Positions 9,301 through 15,775 of a stretch of DNA of 64,000 bases are shown in pieces. The stretch is from the NCBI RefSeq assembly GCF_018130545.1, contig NZ_JAFCKF010000002.1, forward strand, positions 806,001 to 870,000, in the 5' to 3' direction. Position 1 is the first letter of the stretch. Every line of letters begins with the position of its first letter. Under the pieces are notes generated by a model. The model did not search any database. It was not told the DNA's origin and saw only the letters and a program-made list of their open reading frames with translations. The position numbers were made by a program, and so were the translations under genes. This DNA is from Bradyrhizobium tropiciagri (GTDB lineage: Bacteria > Pseudomonadota > Alphaproteobacteria > Rhizobiales > Xanthobacteraceae).

Positions 9301-10007
9301 GAAGCAACCGGCGGCGACGCCCCGGGTGCCGGTCGCGGGAATGTCGGCGGCATCCCCGCATCGCGCTTGGAGGCGACGCCGGTGGCGAGCGGTTTTGCGG
9401 TGTCGCCGGCGGACACCGTCACATTGCCGTCCGGCGTGATCCGCACCGACAGTTCTGCATCGACCAGATTGAGGCTCTCCGCGCGCAACTGCCCCATCAG
9501 CAGCGCCGTTCCGGACAGGCGCACTTCGGCCTTCGGCGCGCTGGCAACGACGGCATGGTCGCGGTCGCGGACGATGATGTCGCGGATGCGCACCGCGATC
9601 CTCACGCGGCCGGCGCGCTCGATCTGGGTTCCGCCGACCTCGACCGTATTGCCGTGGCCGATATTCTCCTCGATCGCCGCGGCAAGCCATGGCGTCGCCA
9701 GATCGAGATTGATCGGACCGGCGCCGAGCCGCCACCACAGCGCGCCGAAGCAGGTCGCGAACATCACGACCAGCACCACGAGGACCAATCCGATGCGGCG
9801 GATCCAGCGCTCGCCGTTCAGCCAGCGCTGCATGCCGGAACAGAAATCGGTGAAGCGATGCAAATTGGTGTTGGAACGCGACAGCAATTGCCGCGCACGG
9901 TTGCCCGCCGCCTCATCCTGCTCGTCCCACGCGGCGTCGTCTTCCCATTTCGAGAAGTCAGCCCCGGCGCGCGGATTTGGACCCTGCGGCGACGTGTTCC
10001 TAGCCAT
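6384..10007 (-). CDS. AsmA/YhdP-like protein (DUF3971), inner-membrane anchored
   Basis: A 1207-residue protein with an Arg-rich cytoplasmic tail, one membrane helix (about residues 80-105, LVLVVLVVMFATCFGALWW) and a very long periplasmic beta-rich body ending in an AsmA-type C-terminal region (FTRQSGQLSIRNGVVKGPSI, MYGLNNMFGQIPFFGIFLG). This is the architecture of YhdP and the AsmA/TamB group, thought to bridge the inner and outer membranes for phospholipid transport. A Pro/Ala-rich linker (about 225-265) precedes the body. An upstream in-frame start (10088) would add 27 residues; MARNTSPQ at 10007, with GAGAGG just before it, is the more natural start. Divergent from the peroxiredoxin gene. 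Confidence 0.85.
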   Translation of the reverse strand: MARNTSPQGPNPRAGADFSKWEDDAAWDEQDEAAGNRARQLLSRSNTNLHRFTDFCSGMQRWLNGERWIRRIGLVLVVLVVMFATCFGALWWRLGAGPINLDLATPWLAAAIEENIGHGNTVEVGGTQIERAGRVRIAVRIRDIIVRDRDHAVVASAPKAEVRLSGTALLMGQLRAESLNLVDAELSVRITPDGNVTVSAGDTAKPLATGVASKRDAGMPPTFPRPAPGASPPVASPPAASGPAAASPDSAQSGLLAGLDWLDSLSMTGLDGQNLNEIGLKNGNLVVDDQQRGNKWSFENISLSLRRPSGGGVALSFGEEGAKPWSVRVLVGPQQNGVRSVDIKADKVSTRNILLAMRTKDLTYTADLPMSGEMKGELGRDGLPTYFRGKINIGAGNIIDTDTPDYPMPVDSAEMSVEWDSGRRVLLAPIKIVSGANRITLLGHLEPPNDNVTDWQAGLSGGTIVLAGDDKNEPPLIFNRINIGFRFDTEKKRVLLTQADISNGEIGVAGTGSIDYSGEPRLQLGFAGTPMSASALKRMWPVIIVPEVREWVLERIDRGTLQRIDVGVNSPVHNLSRKGPPIPDDGLSVNIVASGVTVRPVDQMPAVHDADLKARVTGRTATVTINQGIADTPAGRKITISDFTFEVPDMAPKPSPSKVKFRVDCPVPAAAEILASDRLSDLSGPPIDPNASKGNVTATINLGMPVKGELTKADTTYSVAADISGVAVDKLVMNQKLEANALKLIASNAGFQVKGDVKINGQAASLDYRKPADGDADVKLQATLDDASRARLGLDLGPAVSGAIPIKLNGKIGSGDNPTTKMGVEADLTQLKLDNILPGWVKAQGRAGKATFNVVPKGQSTRFEDISIDGVGVSIKGALEVDQNGDLMNANFPTYAPSEGDKTSLRADRGPDGVIKVTMRGDVFDGRGFLKSAISGRDSDPKSKTKTTDFDVDLKLGAVAGFNGEALRSVDAKISRRNGFFKGFTLSGKVGRDTPVTVDMRGRQQGREVIYLQTSDAGAFLRFIDTYSKVIGGQLTLAMEPPIPEPSPREGLINITGFSVKGETQLDRAVAGGPVSTQNGIGFDALRAEFTRQSGQLSIRNGVVKGPSIGATIEGSIDYIGNQVRMNGTFIPMYGLNNMFGQIPFFGIFLGAGSNEGLIGVTYEVVGTPSQPVLRVNPISALAPGLTRKIFEFKQYGPNDLPTTNNN

Positions 10008-10316
10008 TGCCTCTCGGTGCTGACGGCGACGCTGATCGCCGTCATCGGGGCGCCCGTCGATTCGTATCGAGCGCTCCCGTGCCGGCATCGCCGCCTATCC
10101 TCGCCTCATCATGTTACTCGCCGATGGCCCCCAGAACGGACCAAACCAACCAATCAAACGCCAATTCAGCAAGCGGACGGGTAACGCGTCGAATTCCTTG
10201 TCACCATACTCCGTGGCCATCAAACTTGCCCAGCGGCCGGTGCGAATCCGGCCGCCGCGAATGAGCCTCGCAATACCCCAATGGTTGAGCTTCGGAAAGC
10301 GACGAAAGGAAGGCGT
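10008..10316. other. Divergent intergenic region with a strong hairpin
   Basis: 309 bp between the AsmA-like gene (leftward) and the peroxiredoxin gene (rightward); both promoters should be here. It contains a perfect 8-bp hairpin, GCGGCCGG-TGCGAAT-CCGGCCGC (10233-10255), whose 7-nt loop looks like a tRNA T-loop, but no tRNA body can be built round it. No U-run follows on either strand. I see no further gene. Confidence 0.4.
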
Positions 10317-11045
10317 ATGTCCAAGAAAACGCGCAAGAAATCCTCCAACACAACCGGAAAGCGGGTCGCAACGAAAGTTGCGCGCGCCGCAAGCGCAAGC
10401 ACTGGGAAGTCCGCGACGAAAACCCGCACAGCGGTTGCGAAAAAGGCAGCGCCGAAGAAAACGACCAAGAAAGCGACGACGCCAAAGGCCGGAGCGGGTG
10501 TTCAACAGAAAGCCTCGCACAAGGCTGCGTCGAAACCGTTAAAGCGAGAGCCGGCCGCGACCGTGACCAAGTCGTCCGCCGTCACACTTGCCGAAGGCGC
10601 CGCGGCACCCGGCTTCAACCTGCCGCGCGACGGCGGAAGCAGCGTCTCACTGAAGGATTTTGGCGGCAAGAAGCTGGTGCTGTTCTTCTATCCCCGCGCC
10701 GACACCCCCGGCTGCACAAGGGAGGCGATCGACTTCACCCGGCTCAAAAGCGAGTTCGCGGCCGCAGGCGCCGAAGTGGTCGGCATATCGGCCGATACGG
10801 TTAAGGCGCAGGAGTCATTTCGAAACAAACACCAGCTGTCGGTGCCGCTGGCCTCCGACCCGGCCCATGAGATGCTCGAGGCGTACGGCGCCTGGGGCGA
10901 AAAATCCATGTATGGCAGGACCTTCATGGGAATTATTCGCACTACGGTTCTGGTCGATTCCAGTGGAAAAGTCGCCCGGATCTGGCGCCATGTGAAGGTC
11001 GACGGCCATGCCGAAGCGGTACTGGAGGCCGCCCGCGCGCTCTGA
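10317..11045 (+). CDS. bcp: Bcp-type peroxiredoxin with a Lys/Ala-rich histone-like N-terminal extension
   Basis: A 242-residue protein. Residues ~89-242 are a thioredoxin-fold peroxiredoxin of the Bcp/PrxQ class, which reduces H2O2 and organic peroxides; FFYPRADTPGCTREAIDF carries the peroxidatic Cys (residue 133). The resolving Cys that many Bcp proteins have five residues later (PGCTxxxC) is Ile here, and no other Cys is visible, so it should work as a 1-Cys enzyme. Residues 1-88 are low-complexity K/A/T-rich with about 20 Lys (KKAAPKKTTKKATTPKAG), like histone H1 tails, suggesting nucleic-acid binding. The start at 10317 follows AAAGGAAGG; an in-frame ATG at 10281 lacks one. Confidence 0.88.
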   Translation: MSKKTRKKSSNTTGKRVATKVARAASASTGKSATKTRTAVAKKAAPKKTTKKATTPKAGAGVQQKASHKAASKPLKREPAATVTKSSAVTLAEGAAAPGFNLPRDGGSSVSLKDFGGKKLVLFFYPRADTPGCTREAIDFTRLKSEFAAAGAEVVGISADTVKAQESFRNKHQLSVPLASDPAHEMLEAYGAWGEKSMYGRTFMGIIRTTVLVDSSGKVARIWRHVKVDGHAEAVLEAARAL

Positions 11046-11145
11046 CCGAAGCGGTTCCGTTTCCTGAAAATTAACCATGCCGGGCTCAAATCGCCCCCGC
11101 AAATTAGCCGTACGGAGCTTGGTCCGACCGGCCGCGGGAGTACCG

Positions 11146-12501
11146 ATGTCGAGCCGGTCCGGTCATCACCAGGAATATCAAAAACACCATCATCCGCAGG
11201 ACCATGGCCGAACGCCGACGCGCCGTCCGGCAGCCCAGCATGCCGCTGCGGTAGCTACCGCCGGCGAGGGCTATACGCTGGTCCATGCCGGCAAGCAGGT
11301 CCGGTTCGGACCGGTCGTGTTCTGGATCGCGGTCGGCACGGTAGTCCTGCTCGGTATGTGGTCGGCGGCGACCGCCACCTATTTCGCTTTCCGCGATGAC
11401 GTTCTGACCCGGCTGATCGCGCGCCAGGCCGAGATGCAATACGCCTATGAGGACCGCATCTCCGAGCTGCGTGCCAAGGTCGACCGCACCACCAGCCGTC
11501 AGCTGCTCGACCAGGAGCAGTTCGACCAGAAGCTCGACCAGATCATGAAGCGGCAGTCGACGCTGGAATCGCGCGCCACCGCGCTCGGCGCGATGCCTGA
11601 TGCCACCGCGACCGGATCGATCAAGCCGCAGGGCCGCGCCGAGGCGGCGCCCTCCTCCGGCTCGCTGAAACCTTCGCCGATCAGCGACACCGTGATCTTC
11701 GTGGCGCCGCCGGATCGCGAGGCGCGGCTGGAATCGCGCGCGCCACTGATCGCCAAGGCGCAGCCGAACCAGTTCGCCAAGGCCCAGGGCGTCGACAACG
11801 TGCTGGTCCGTCTGCAGACCTCGCTTGACCAGGTCGAGCGCCGCCAGGTCGCGGCCCTCTCCTCGGTCGAGGACAACATCGATTCCAAAGTGCGCCGGAT
11901 GCGCGGCGTGATAAGCGATCTCGGCCTCAACATGGCGCAGCTCGAAGCGGCTGTGCCGCGCTCGGGCATGGGCGGACCTTTCGTTCCTGTGAAACTATCG
12001 CCCGACGCCGGCGCGTTCGAGCGCCAGCTCTACCGCATCAACATCAACCGCGCGCAAATGCAGCGGCTGAACCAGACGCTGGCGCTGGTGCCCTATCGCA
12101 AGCCCGTCGTCGGCGAAGTCGAGTTCACCAGCGGCTTCGGCGTTCGTTCCGATCCCTTCCTCGGCCGGCCGGCGATGCACACCGGCCTCGACTTCCGCGC
12201 CGCGCAGGGCGATCCGGTGCGGGTCACCGCCAACGGCAAGGTGGTGTCGGCGGGCTGGGCCGGTGGCTATGGCCGCATGATCGAGGTCGATCACGGCAAC
12301 GGGCTGTCGACCCGCTACGGCCATCTGTCCGAGATCGGCGTCAAGGTCGGCGAATACGTCAAGATCGGCCAGGTGATCGGCGCCGTCGGTTCGACCGGCC
12401 GTTCCACCGGTCCGCATCTGCATTACGAAACCCGCATCGACGGCGAAGCGGTCGATCCACAGAAATTCCTCCGCGCCGGCGTCCGGCTCAGCGCAGGCTA
12501 G
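11146..12501 (+). CDS. M23-family peptidase (periplasmic murein endopeptidase-like)
   Basis: A 451-residue protein with a His/Arg-rich cytoplasmic head, one membrane helix (VVFWIAVGTVVLLGMWSAAT), a long coiled-coil-like region (DRISELRAKVDRTT, RRQVAALSSVEDNIDSKVRR) and a C-terminal LytM/M23 domain. The zinc ligands are present: His and Asp in MHTGLDF, and the HLH of GPHLHYE, so it should be an active endopeptidase or a near-active one. Proteins of this layout (MepM/NlpD/DipM-like) act in cell-wall remodelling and division. ATG 11146 follows GGGAG at a good distance; an upstream start (11077) would add 23 residues. A terminator follows. Confidence 0.9.
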   Translation: MSSRSGHHQEYQKHHHPQDHGRTPTRRPAAQHAAAVATAGEGYTLVHAGKQVRFGPVVFWIAVGTVVLLGMWSAATATYFAFRDDVLTRLIARQAEMQYAYEDRISELRAKVDRTTSRQLLDQEQFDQKLDQIMKRQSTLESRATALGAMPDATATGSIKPQGRAEAAPSSGSLKPSPISDTVIFVAPPDREARLESRAPLIAKAQPNQFAKAQGVDNVLVRLQTSLDQVERRQVAALSSVEDNIDSKVRRMRGVISDLGLNMAQLEAAVPRSGMGGPFVPVKLSPDAGAFERQLYRININRAQMQRLNQTLALVPYRKPVVGEVEFTSGFGVRSDPFLGRPAMHTGLDFRAAQGDPVRVTANGKVVSAGWAGGYGRMIEVDHGNGLSTRYGHLSEIGVKVGEYVKIGQVIGAVGSTGRSTGPHLHYETRIDGEAVDPQKFLRAGVRLSAG

Positions 12502-12531
12502 CTCAAGCTCTCAACGATCGATCTGAATATC

Positions 12532-12562
12532 GGCGCAAGCGGCTCGCTTGCGCCGCTTTCGT
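12532..12562 (+). terminator. Rho-independent terminator after the M23 gene
   Basis: GGCGCAAGC (12532-12540), loop GGCTC, GCTTGCGCC (12546-12554): a perfect 9-bp stem followed by the T-rich stretch GCTTTCGTTT. It begins 31 bp after the peptidase stop codon. Confidence 0.75.
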
Positions 12563-12624
12563 TTGTGGCGTGCGACCATGATGCGATTGGAAGGGATCGC
12601 ATCACGATCTCATCGCTTTGTCTG

Positions 12625-12670
12625 AGCATGATGTTTCGGAAAACCGGTTTCCACTTTTCCGGATCATGCT
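12625..12670. repeat. Rhizobial palindromic repeat (AGCATGAT...ATCATGCT)
   Basis: AGCATGAT (12625-12632) and ATCATGCT (12663-12670) flank an inner pair CGGAAAA / TTTTCCG with core CCGGTTTCCAC. This two-tier palindrome is one of the commonest intergenic repeats in Bradyrhizobium and its relatives (recall). It lies between the convergent M23 and DUF5666 genes, where it may also end transcription of the latter. Confidence 0.75.
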
Positions 12671-12671
12671 T

Positions 12672-13910
12672 CTAGCGGCGGCCACCGCCGCCCATGCCGC
12701 CGGGCGGCCCGCCGCCACCGAATCCGCCGCCACCACCGAATCCACCGCCGGGCCCGAACGGACCACCGCCGCCGGGCGGGCCAAAGCCGCCCGGCCCCGG
12801 GCCGGTCGTTCCACCACTCAAGGGATCGGGCGCAGGACCGCCGCCGGGCGATGGCCCGCCTCCCGGTGCACCGGACGGCCCGCCGCCGGGACCAGGTCCG
12901 CCAGGCCCGCCACCGGGCGCGCCGCGCCCGCCCGAACCTGCTCCGCCTCCAACTCCGCCGCCACCGGACCCGCGCCCCGGCGTGCCGGGATTGCGCACCG
13001 ACGAACCCGGGAAATGGCCGACCGATTGCACCGATTCGACCCGCAGCTCGCGGGTGCCCGAGAGCTGCGCATTGACGACGACGCGCGTATCCGCCGCCGG
13101 CGAGAAGCGCGAGTGATCGCTAGCGACGAAGCCGGAGCCGAGCTGCAGATCATTGCCGACCCGCCGCACATAGGCCTCGATCAGGAGCCGCTTGGCGCCG
13201 GTCAGATCGGAGAAGTCGTCGGCGCGGCTGCGCGACACCTGCATCACGCCCTGCGCGACATGGCCCTCGGCCTGCACGCGCTGGCCGGCCAGCGCCGCAT
13301 CGACGCCGGCAAGCTTGAGCTCTCCGATCCGCAAGCTACCTGCGCGGTCGCGCTCGAGCGGTCCGGCGACGCGCATCGCAGTGTCATGGCGCTCCTGCAC
13401 CAGACTTGCGACGACGACGCCGTCGGTGCGGCGCAGACCGAACACGGCGACATGCGCGCCCGGCTTCAGCCAGCTCTCACCGCCGCTCCAGGCGACCTTC
13501 TGCCCGAGCACCCTCAGCTCGCCGGGCTTCACATGCTCGACCGGCCCGGTCACCTCGCTCGTGACATCGATGCGCTTGGTCGACAGCGTGCCGCCGGCGC
13601 CGCGCTCCGCCACCACGCGCGCGAGCTGTCCGATCCGCAGCGCTTTCGCGCTCGCCGCCTCGCCGTCGATCCTGACCGGCACATCGGCCGCATAGGCGAC
13701 GCGCTCACCATTGACATAGATCGAGCCGAACCGCTGGATCACGCCGACGATGCCGGTGCCGCCAATACCCTGGTCGGAGCCGGTGATGCCGGTGCCGCCG
13801 ATGCCCTGGTCGTTGCCACGCTTCTTGACCTGCGCGCCGGCGAGCGAGCTTCCGGCAAGCCAGAAGCCGATCAGCAGTGCGCGACGCGACACGAGCGGCG
13901 GGCGCTTCAC
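12672..13910 (-). CDS. DUF5666 repeat protein with Gly/Pro-rich tail, exported
   Basis: A 412-residue protein of unknown function. The N-terminus (KRPPLVSRRALLIGFWLAG) resembles a Tat signal with twin Arg. Two copies of DQGIGGTGI follow, then several ~65-residue beta-rich units of DUF5666 type (VNGERVAYAADVPVRIDG, VAGPLERDRAGSLRIGELKL). The last ~115 residues are almost only Gly and Pro. The start is GTG and overlaps the stop of the upstream DUF6502 gene (GTGA), so translation is coupled. It is probably periplasmic or surface-located; no enzymatic motif is visible. Confidence 0.75.
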   Translation of the reverse strand: MKRPPLVSRRALLIGFWLAGSSLAGAQVKKRGNDQGIGGTGITGSDQGIGGTGIVGVIQRFGSIYVNGERVAYAADVPVRIDGEAASAKALRIGQLARVVAERGAGGTLSTKRIDVTSEVTGPVEHVKPGELRVLGQKVAWSGGESWLKPGAHVAVFGLRRTDGVVVASLVQERHDTAMRVAGPLERDRAGSLRIGELKLAGVDAALAGQRVQAEGHVAQGVMQVSRSRADDFSDLTGAKRLLIEAYVRRVGNDLQLGSGFVASDHSRFSPAADTRVVVNAQLSGTRELRVESVQSVGHFPGSSVRNPGTPGRGSGGGGVGGGAGSGGRGAPGGGPGGPGPGGGPSGAPGGGPSPGGGPAPDPLSGGTTGPGPGGFGPPGGGGPFGPGGGFGGGGGFGGGGPPGGMGGGGRR

Positions 13911-14782
13911 GACGCACCGCCTTCGTCGGCATCGTCATCGACTGGCCCGTCCGGCCCCTCGCGATAGATGTAGATGCCGAAATTCCAGCGGTAGTCGCCG
14001 CCCTTGTCCTTTGCGAGCGCGCGGTTGGCCTCGCGGTTGGCGACCTTCAGCGCCTCCATCGCCAGCTCGCGCGACCGCCCCTCGAGCCGTTTTGCCAACT
14101 TCGCCGACAGGCCGTCGTAATGCACCGCGCGTTCAAGGAAGCGCGGCGTTGCCGACGACACGTTCTGCTCGGCGGCCGCGACATGGTCGTGCAGATTTCG
14201 CCCGAGATAGTGCCATTTGCGGTCGTCGTCGCCGTGCGGGACGAAGGCCTCCTCGACCAGCATGATCTCGTCGTCGTCATTGATGGTGACGAGCTTGCGG
14301 TCGAGCCATTCGTCGAGCACCGCACGCGGCCGCACGTCCTTGGTGATCGATTCGACCAGCGTCTCAAACGACGGTGCGCCGCCATCCGCGGTGCGCGGCA
14401 GCGGTAGCGGATCGCCCTTGGCGTCGGTGAATTCGGGCGCGGCCAGCCAGCGCGCGATGATCGCGCTGGTGCGCGACAGCGTCGCCGGCACCGCATTGAC
14501 CGGCGCGCCGGCGCCGCGCAGCCGCGCCACCTCCTTGCGGTGGATCCCGGTCAACAGGCTGACGCGGCTGTCGGTCTGCTCCTTGCCCTCGAGCGCGAAG
14601 TCATGCTCAGCGACGTTGACATAGAGCTCGCGCAAGAGCTGGGTCAGCGCCGGAAACGTCATGCCGCCGCGAATGCAAAGCCGCACCAGCGGACGCAGCA
14701 TCCGCGCCAGCGGCGCGTGCAGCTTCGCTGCGGCGATCGGCGCAGACGATCCCGTCTTCGACTTCGGGGCCTTGGCATTCAT
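13907..14782 (-). CDS. DUF6502 family protein
   Basis: A 291-residue, soluble, charged protein. I recognise the DUF6502 family pattern: an N-terminal helical region (LARMLRPLVRLCIRGGMTFPALTQLLRELYVNVAE) followed by LTGIHRKEVARLRG, which reads like a helix-turn-helix, then a conserved C-terminal part. No characterised function is known to me; a DNA-binding role is inference. It is translationally coupled to the exported DUF5666 protein. Its promoter lies in the same gap as the operator/promoter module at 14807-14857, so it could be controlled by, or could itself bind, that element. Confidence 0.75.
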   Translation of the reverse strand: MNAKAPKSKTGSSAPIAAAKLHAPLARMLRPLVRLCIRGGMTFPALTQLLRELYVNVAEHDFALEGKEQTDSRVSLLTGIHRKEVARLRGAGAPVNAVPATLSRTSAIIARWLAAPEFTDAKGDPLPLPRTADGGAPSFETLVESITKDVRPRAVLDEWLDRKLVTINDDDEIMLVEEAFVPHGDDDRKWHYLGRNLHDHVAAAEQNVSSATPRFLERAVHYDGLSAKLAKRLEGRSRELAMEALKVANREANRALAKDKGGDYRWNFGIYIYREGPDGPVDDDADEGGAS

Positions 14783-14806
14783 GCCTAACTTTTAGCCGCC
14801 GATTGC

Positions 14807-14857
14807 GTGGGACACAATCCCACCCCACTTGACGTGTGACATTTTCCCACTTATGGG
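14807..14857 (+). promoter_or_regulatory. Operator/promoter module, copy 1
   Basis: The palindrome GTGGGACACAATCCCAC (14807-14823) is followed, 5 bp on, by a sigma-70-like promoter: TTGACG (14829-14834), a 17-bp spacer containing TTTTCCCAC (an inverted extra half-site), and TATGGG (14852-14857). Almost the same arrangement recurs at 15481-15543. The promoter points right, towards the gene at 14937; the palindrome also lies in front of the leftward DUF6502 gene. Confidence 0.65.
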
Positions 14858-14936
14858 AAACAAAGTTACCTCCGGACACACCGCGCGCTTGCGGGCGCTG
14901 CTGTCACGGTGCCTGGCATCGATACGGACCCCTTCC

Positions 14937-15371
14937 ATGACGCCTGCCCGATTCGATCTTGCGATCGCGGAAGCCTGCCGGATCGCCCAGGTTCCCTACG
15001 AGGAGTTCGTGTCGACGGTGATGGCGGGCGGCTATCCCTGCCTGCCGGGAGTCGTGCCCGGATCGCCGCGCCGCTTCGGCGAAACCGACCTGCTGGCGCT
15101 GTACATCTATGGCCGGCTGCTCGCCTTCGGTCTCGGCGGCTTGCGCGCCGGCGAATATGCCAGCCGCGCGCATGCCGGCCTTTCCGCCGAGCCGCGCGCG
15201 CAATCGATCTCGATCGCGCTGACATCGGACGGCGGCAAGCGTGTCGTGATCGAGCAGGATCTGCAGCGGCCCGCGGCAGCGATGCTGCCGGAGCGGATCC
15301 ATTTCGACATTCCCGCCATCCGACGCCAGCTGCTGGCAACAACGACACGCAGCCCGGCCGAGCCGGCCTGA
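14937..15371 (+). CDS. Conserved hypothetical protein
   Basis: Unrecognised, 144 residues from this start. It is soluble, with a helical middle (RRFGETDLLALYIYGRLLAFGLGGLRAGEYASRAH, residues ~42-76, shown in part) that looks like the region after a MerR-type helix-turn-helix, and no membrane segment. A TTG 108 bp upstream (14829) is in frame, but it is the -35 box of the predicted promoter, so it cannot be the start if that promoter is used; ATG 14937 is the first ATG after the likely transcription start. A small regulator is possible. It shares its promoter module with the polysaccharide operon downstream. Confidence 0.6.
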   Translation: MTPARFDLAIAEACRIAQVPYEEFVSTVMAGGYPCLPGVVPGSPRRFGETDLLALYIYGRLLAFGLGGLRAGEYASRAHAGLSAEPRAQSISIALTSDGGKRVVIEQDLQRPAAAMLPERIHFDIPAIRRQLLATTTRSPAEPA

Positions 15372-15480
15372 CGCTCGGCTAAACACTCCCGGCTTCGCCC
15401 ACCCTGCTACGCGCAATCGCGGCGCGATCGCAGCCGCATGCCTGCCTTTCCGTTCTCCAAAAAGTTTTCCACCGCCTTAC

Positions 15481-15543
15481 GTGGGACATAATCCCACATT
15501 TTAGTCCGCAGCCATTGACGTGTGAAATTTTCCCACGTATCCA
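15481..15543 (+). promoter_or_regulatory. Operator/promoter module, copy 2 (polysaccharide operon)
   Basis: GTGGGACATAATCCCAC (15481-15497) differs from copy 1 in one base. After 17 bp come TTGACG (15515-15520), a 17-bp spacer with the same TTTTCCCAC half-site, and TATCCA (15538-15543). The palindrome-to-promoter distance is 12 bp longer than in copy 1, about one helical turn, as expected for a DNA-bound regulator that must keep the same face. It should drive the small membrane protein gene and the polysaccharide genes. Confidence 0.65.
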
Positions 15544-15571
15544 GAATCCATTCAGCAGGGAATCCGACGCA

Positions 15572-15775
15572 ATGCCTCTTCGTTCGGCCCGCGGCCTCCA
15601 TTCGCTTCGCGAATCCGATTCGCTTCGCGAATTCGGCCGGTTCGCCGCCACCACACTCTTCACGCCCCAGGCGCCCTGCGGCCCGATCGAGCCGGTATTT
15701 CCGGCGCTGCTGCGCTCGCTGGTGTTCTTCGCCGCGCTAGCGCTGCCGTTCGTCGTCGCCCTGTACGCAGCATGA
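15572..15775 (+). CDS. Small membrane protein leading the polysaccharide operon
   Basis: A 67-residue frame not matching any family I know. It has a charged N-terminal half with an imperfect duplication (SLRESDSLREF, from a tandem DNA repeat) and ends in one clear membrane helix (LLRSLVFFAALALPFVVALYAA). The ATG at 15572 has AGGGA 10 nt upstream and is downstream of the predicted promoter. The stop codon overlaps the glycosyltransferase start (ATGA), implying translational coupling, the best argument that it is real. It could be a subunit or scaffold for the export complex (inference). Confidence 0.55.
   Translation: MPLRSARGLHSLRESDSLREFGRFAATTLFTPQAPCGPIEPVFPALLRSLVFFAALALPFVVALYAA

Noticed and set aside
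7431-10184. A 917-codon open frame opposite the AsmA-like gene
   Set aside because: It mirrors the codon pattern of the real gene in a high-GC genome, is Arg/His/Asp-rich throughout and has no domain; the minus-strand frame has a membrane anchor and AsmA motifs.
10233-10255. Possible tRNA from a T-arm-like hairpin (loop TGCGAAT)
   Set aside because: No acceptor, D or anticodon arm can be placed around it and there is no CCA end; the loop also lacks the T-T-C start.
15407-15601. Minus-strand frames with similar peptides (WENFTRQ and WENVTRQ) near 14.8 and 15.5 kb
   Set aside because: The likeness comes from the duplicated operator/promoter module read in antisense, not from paralogous genes.
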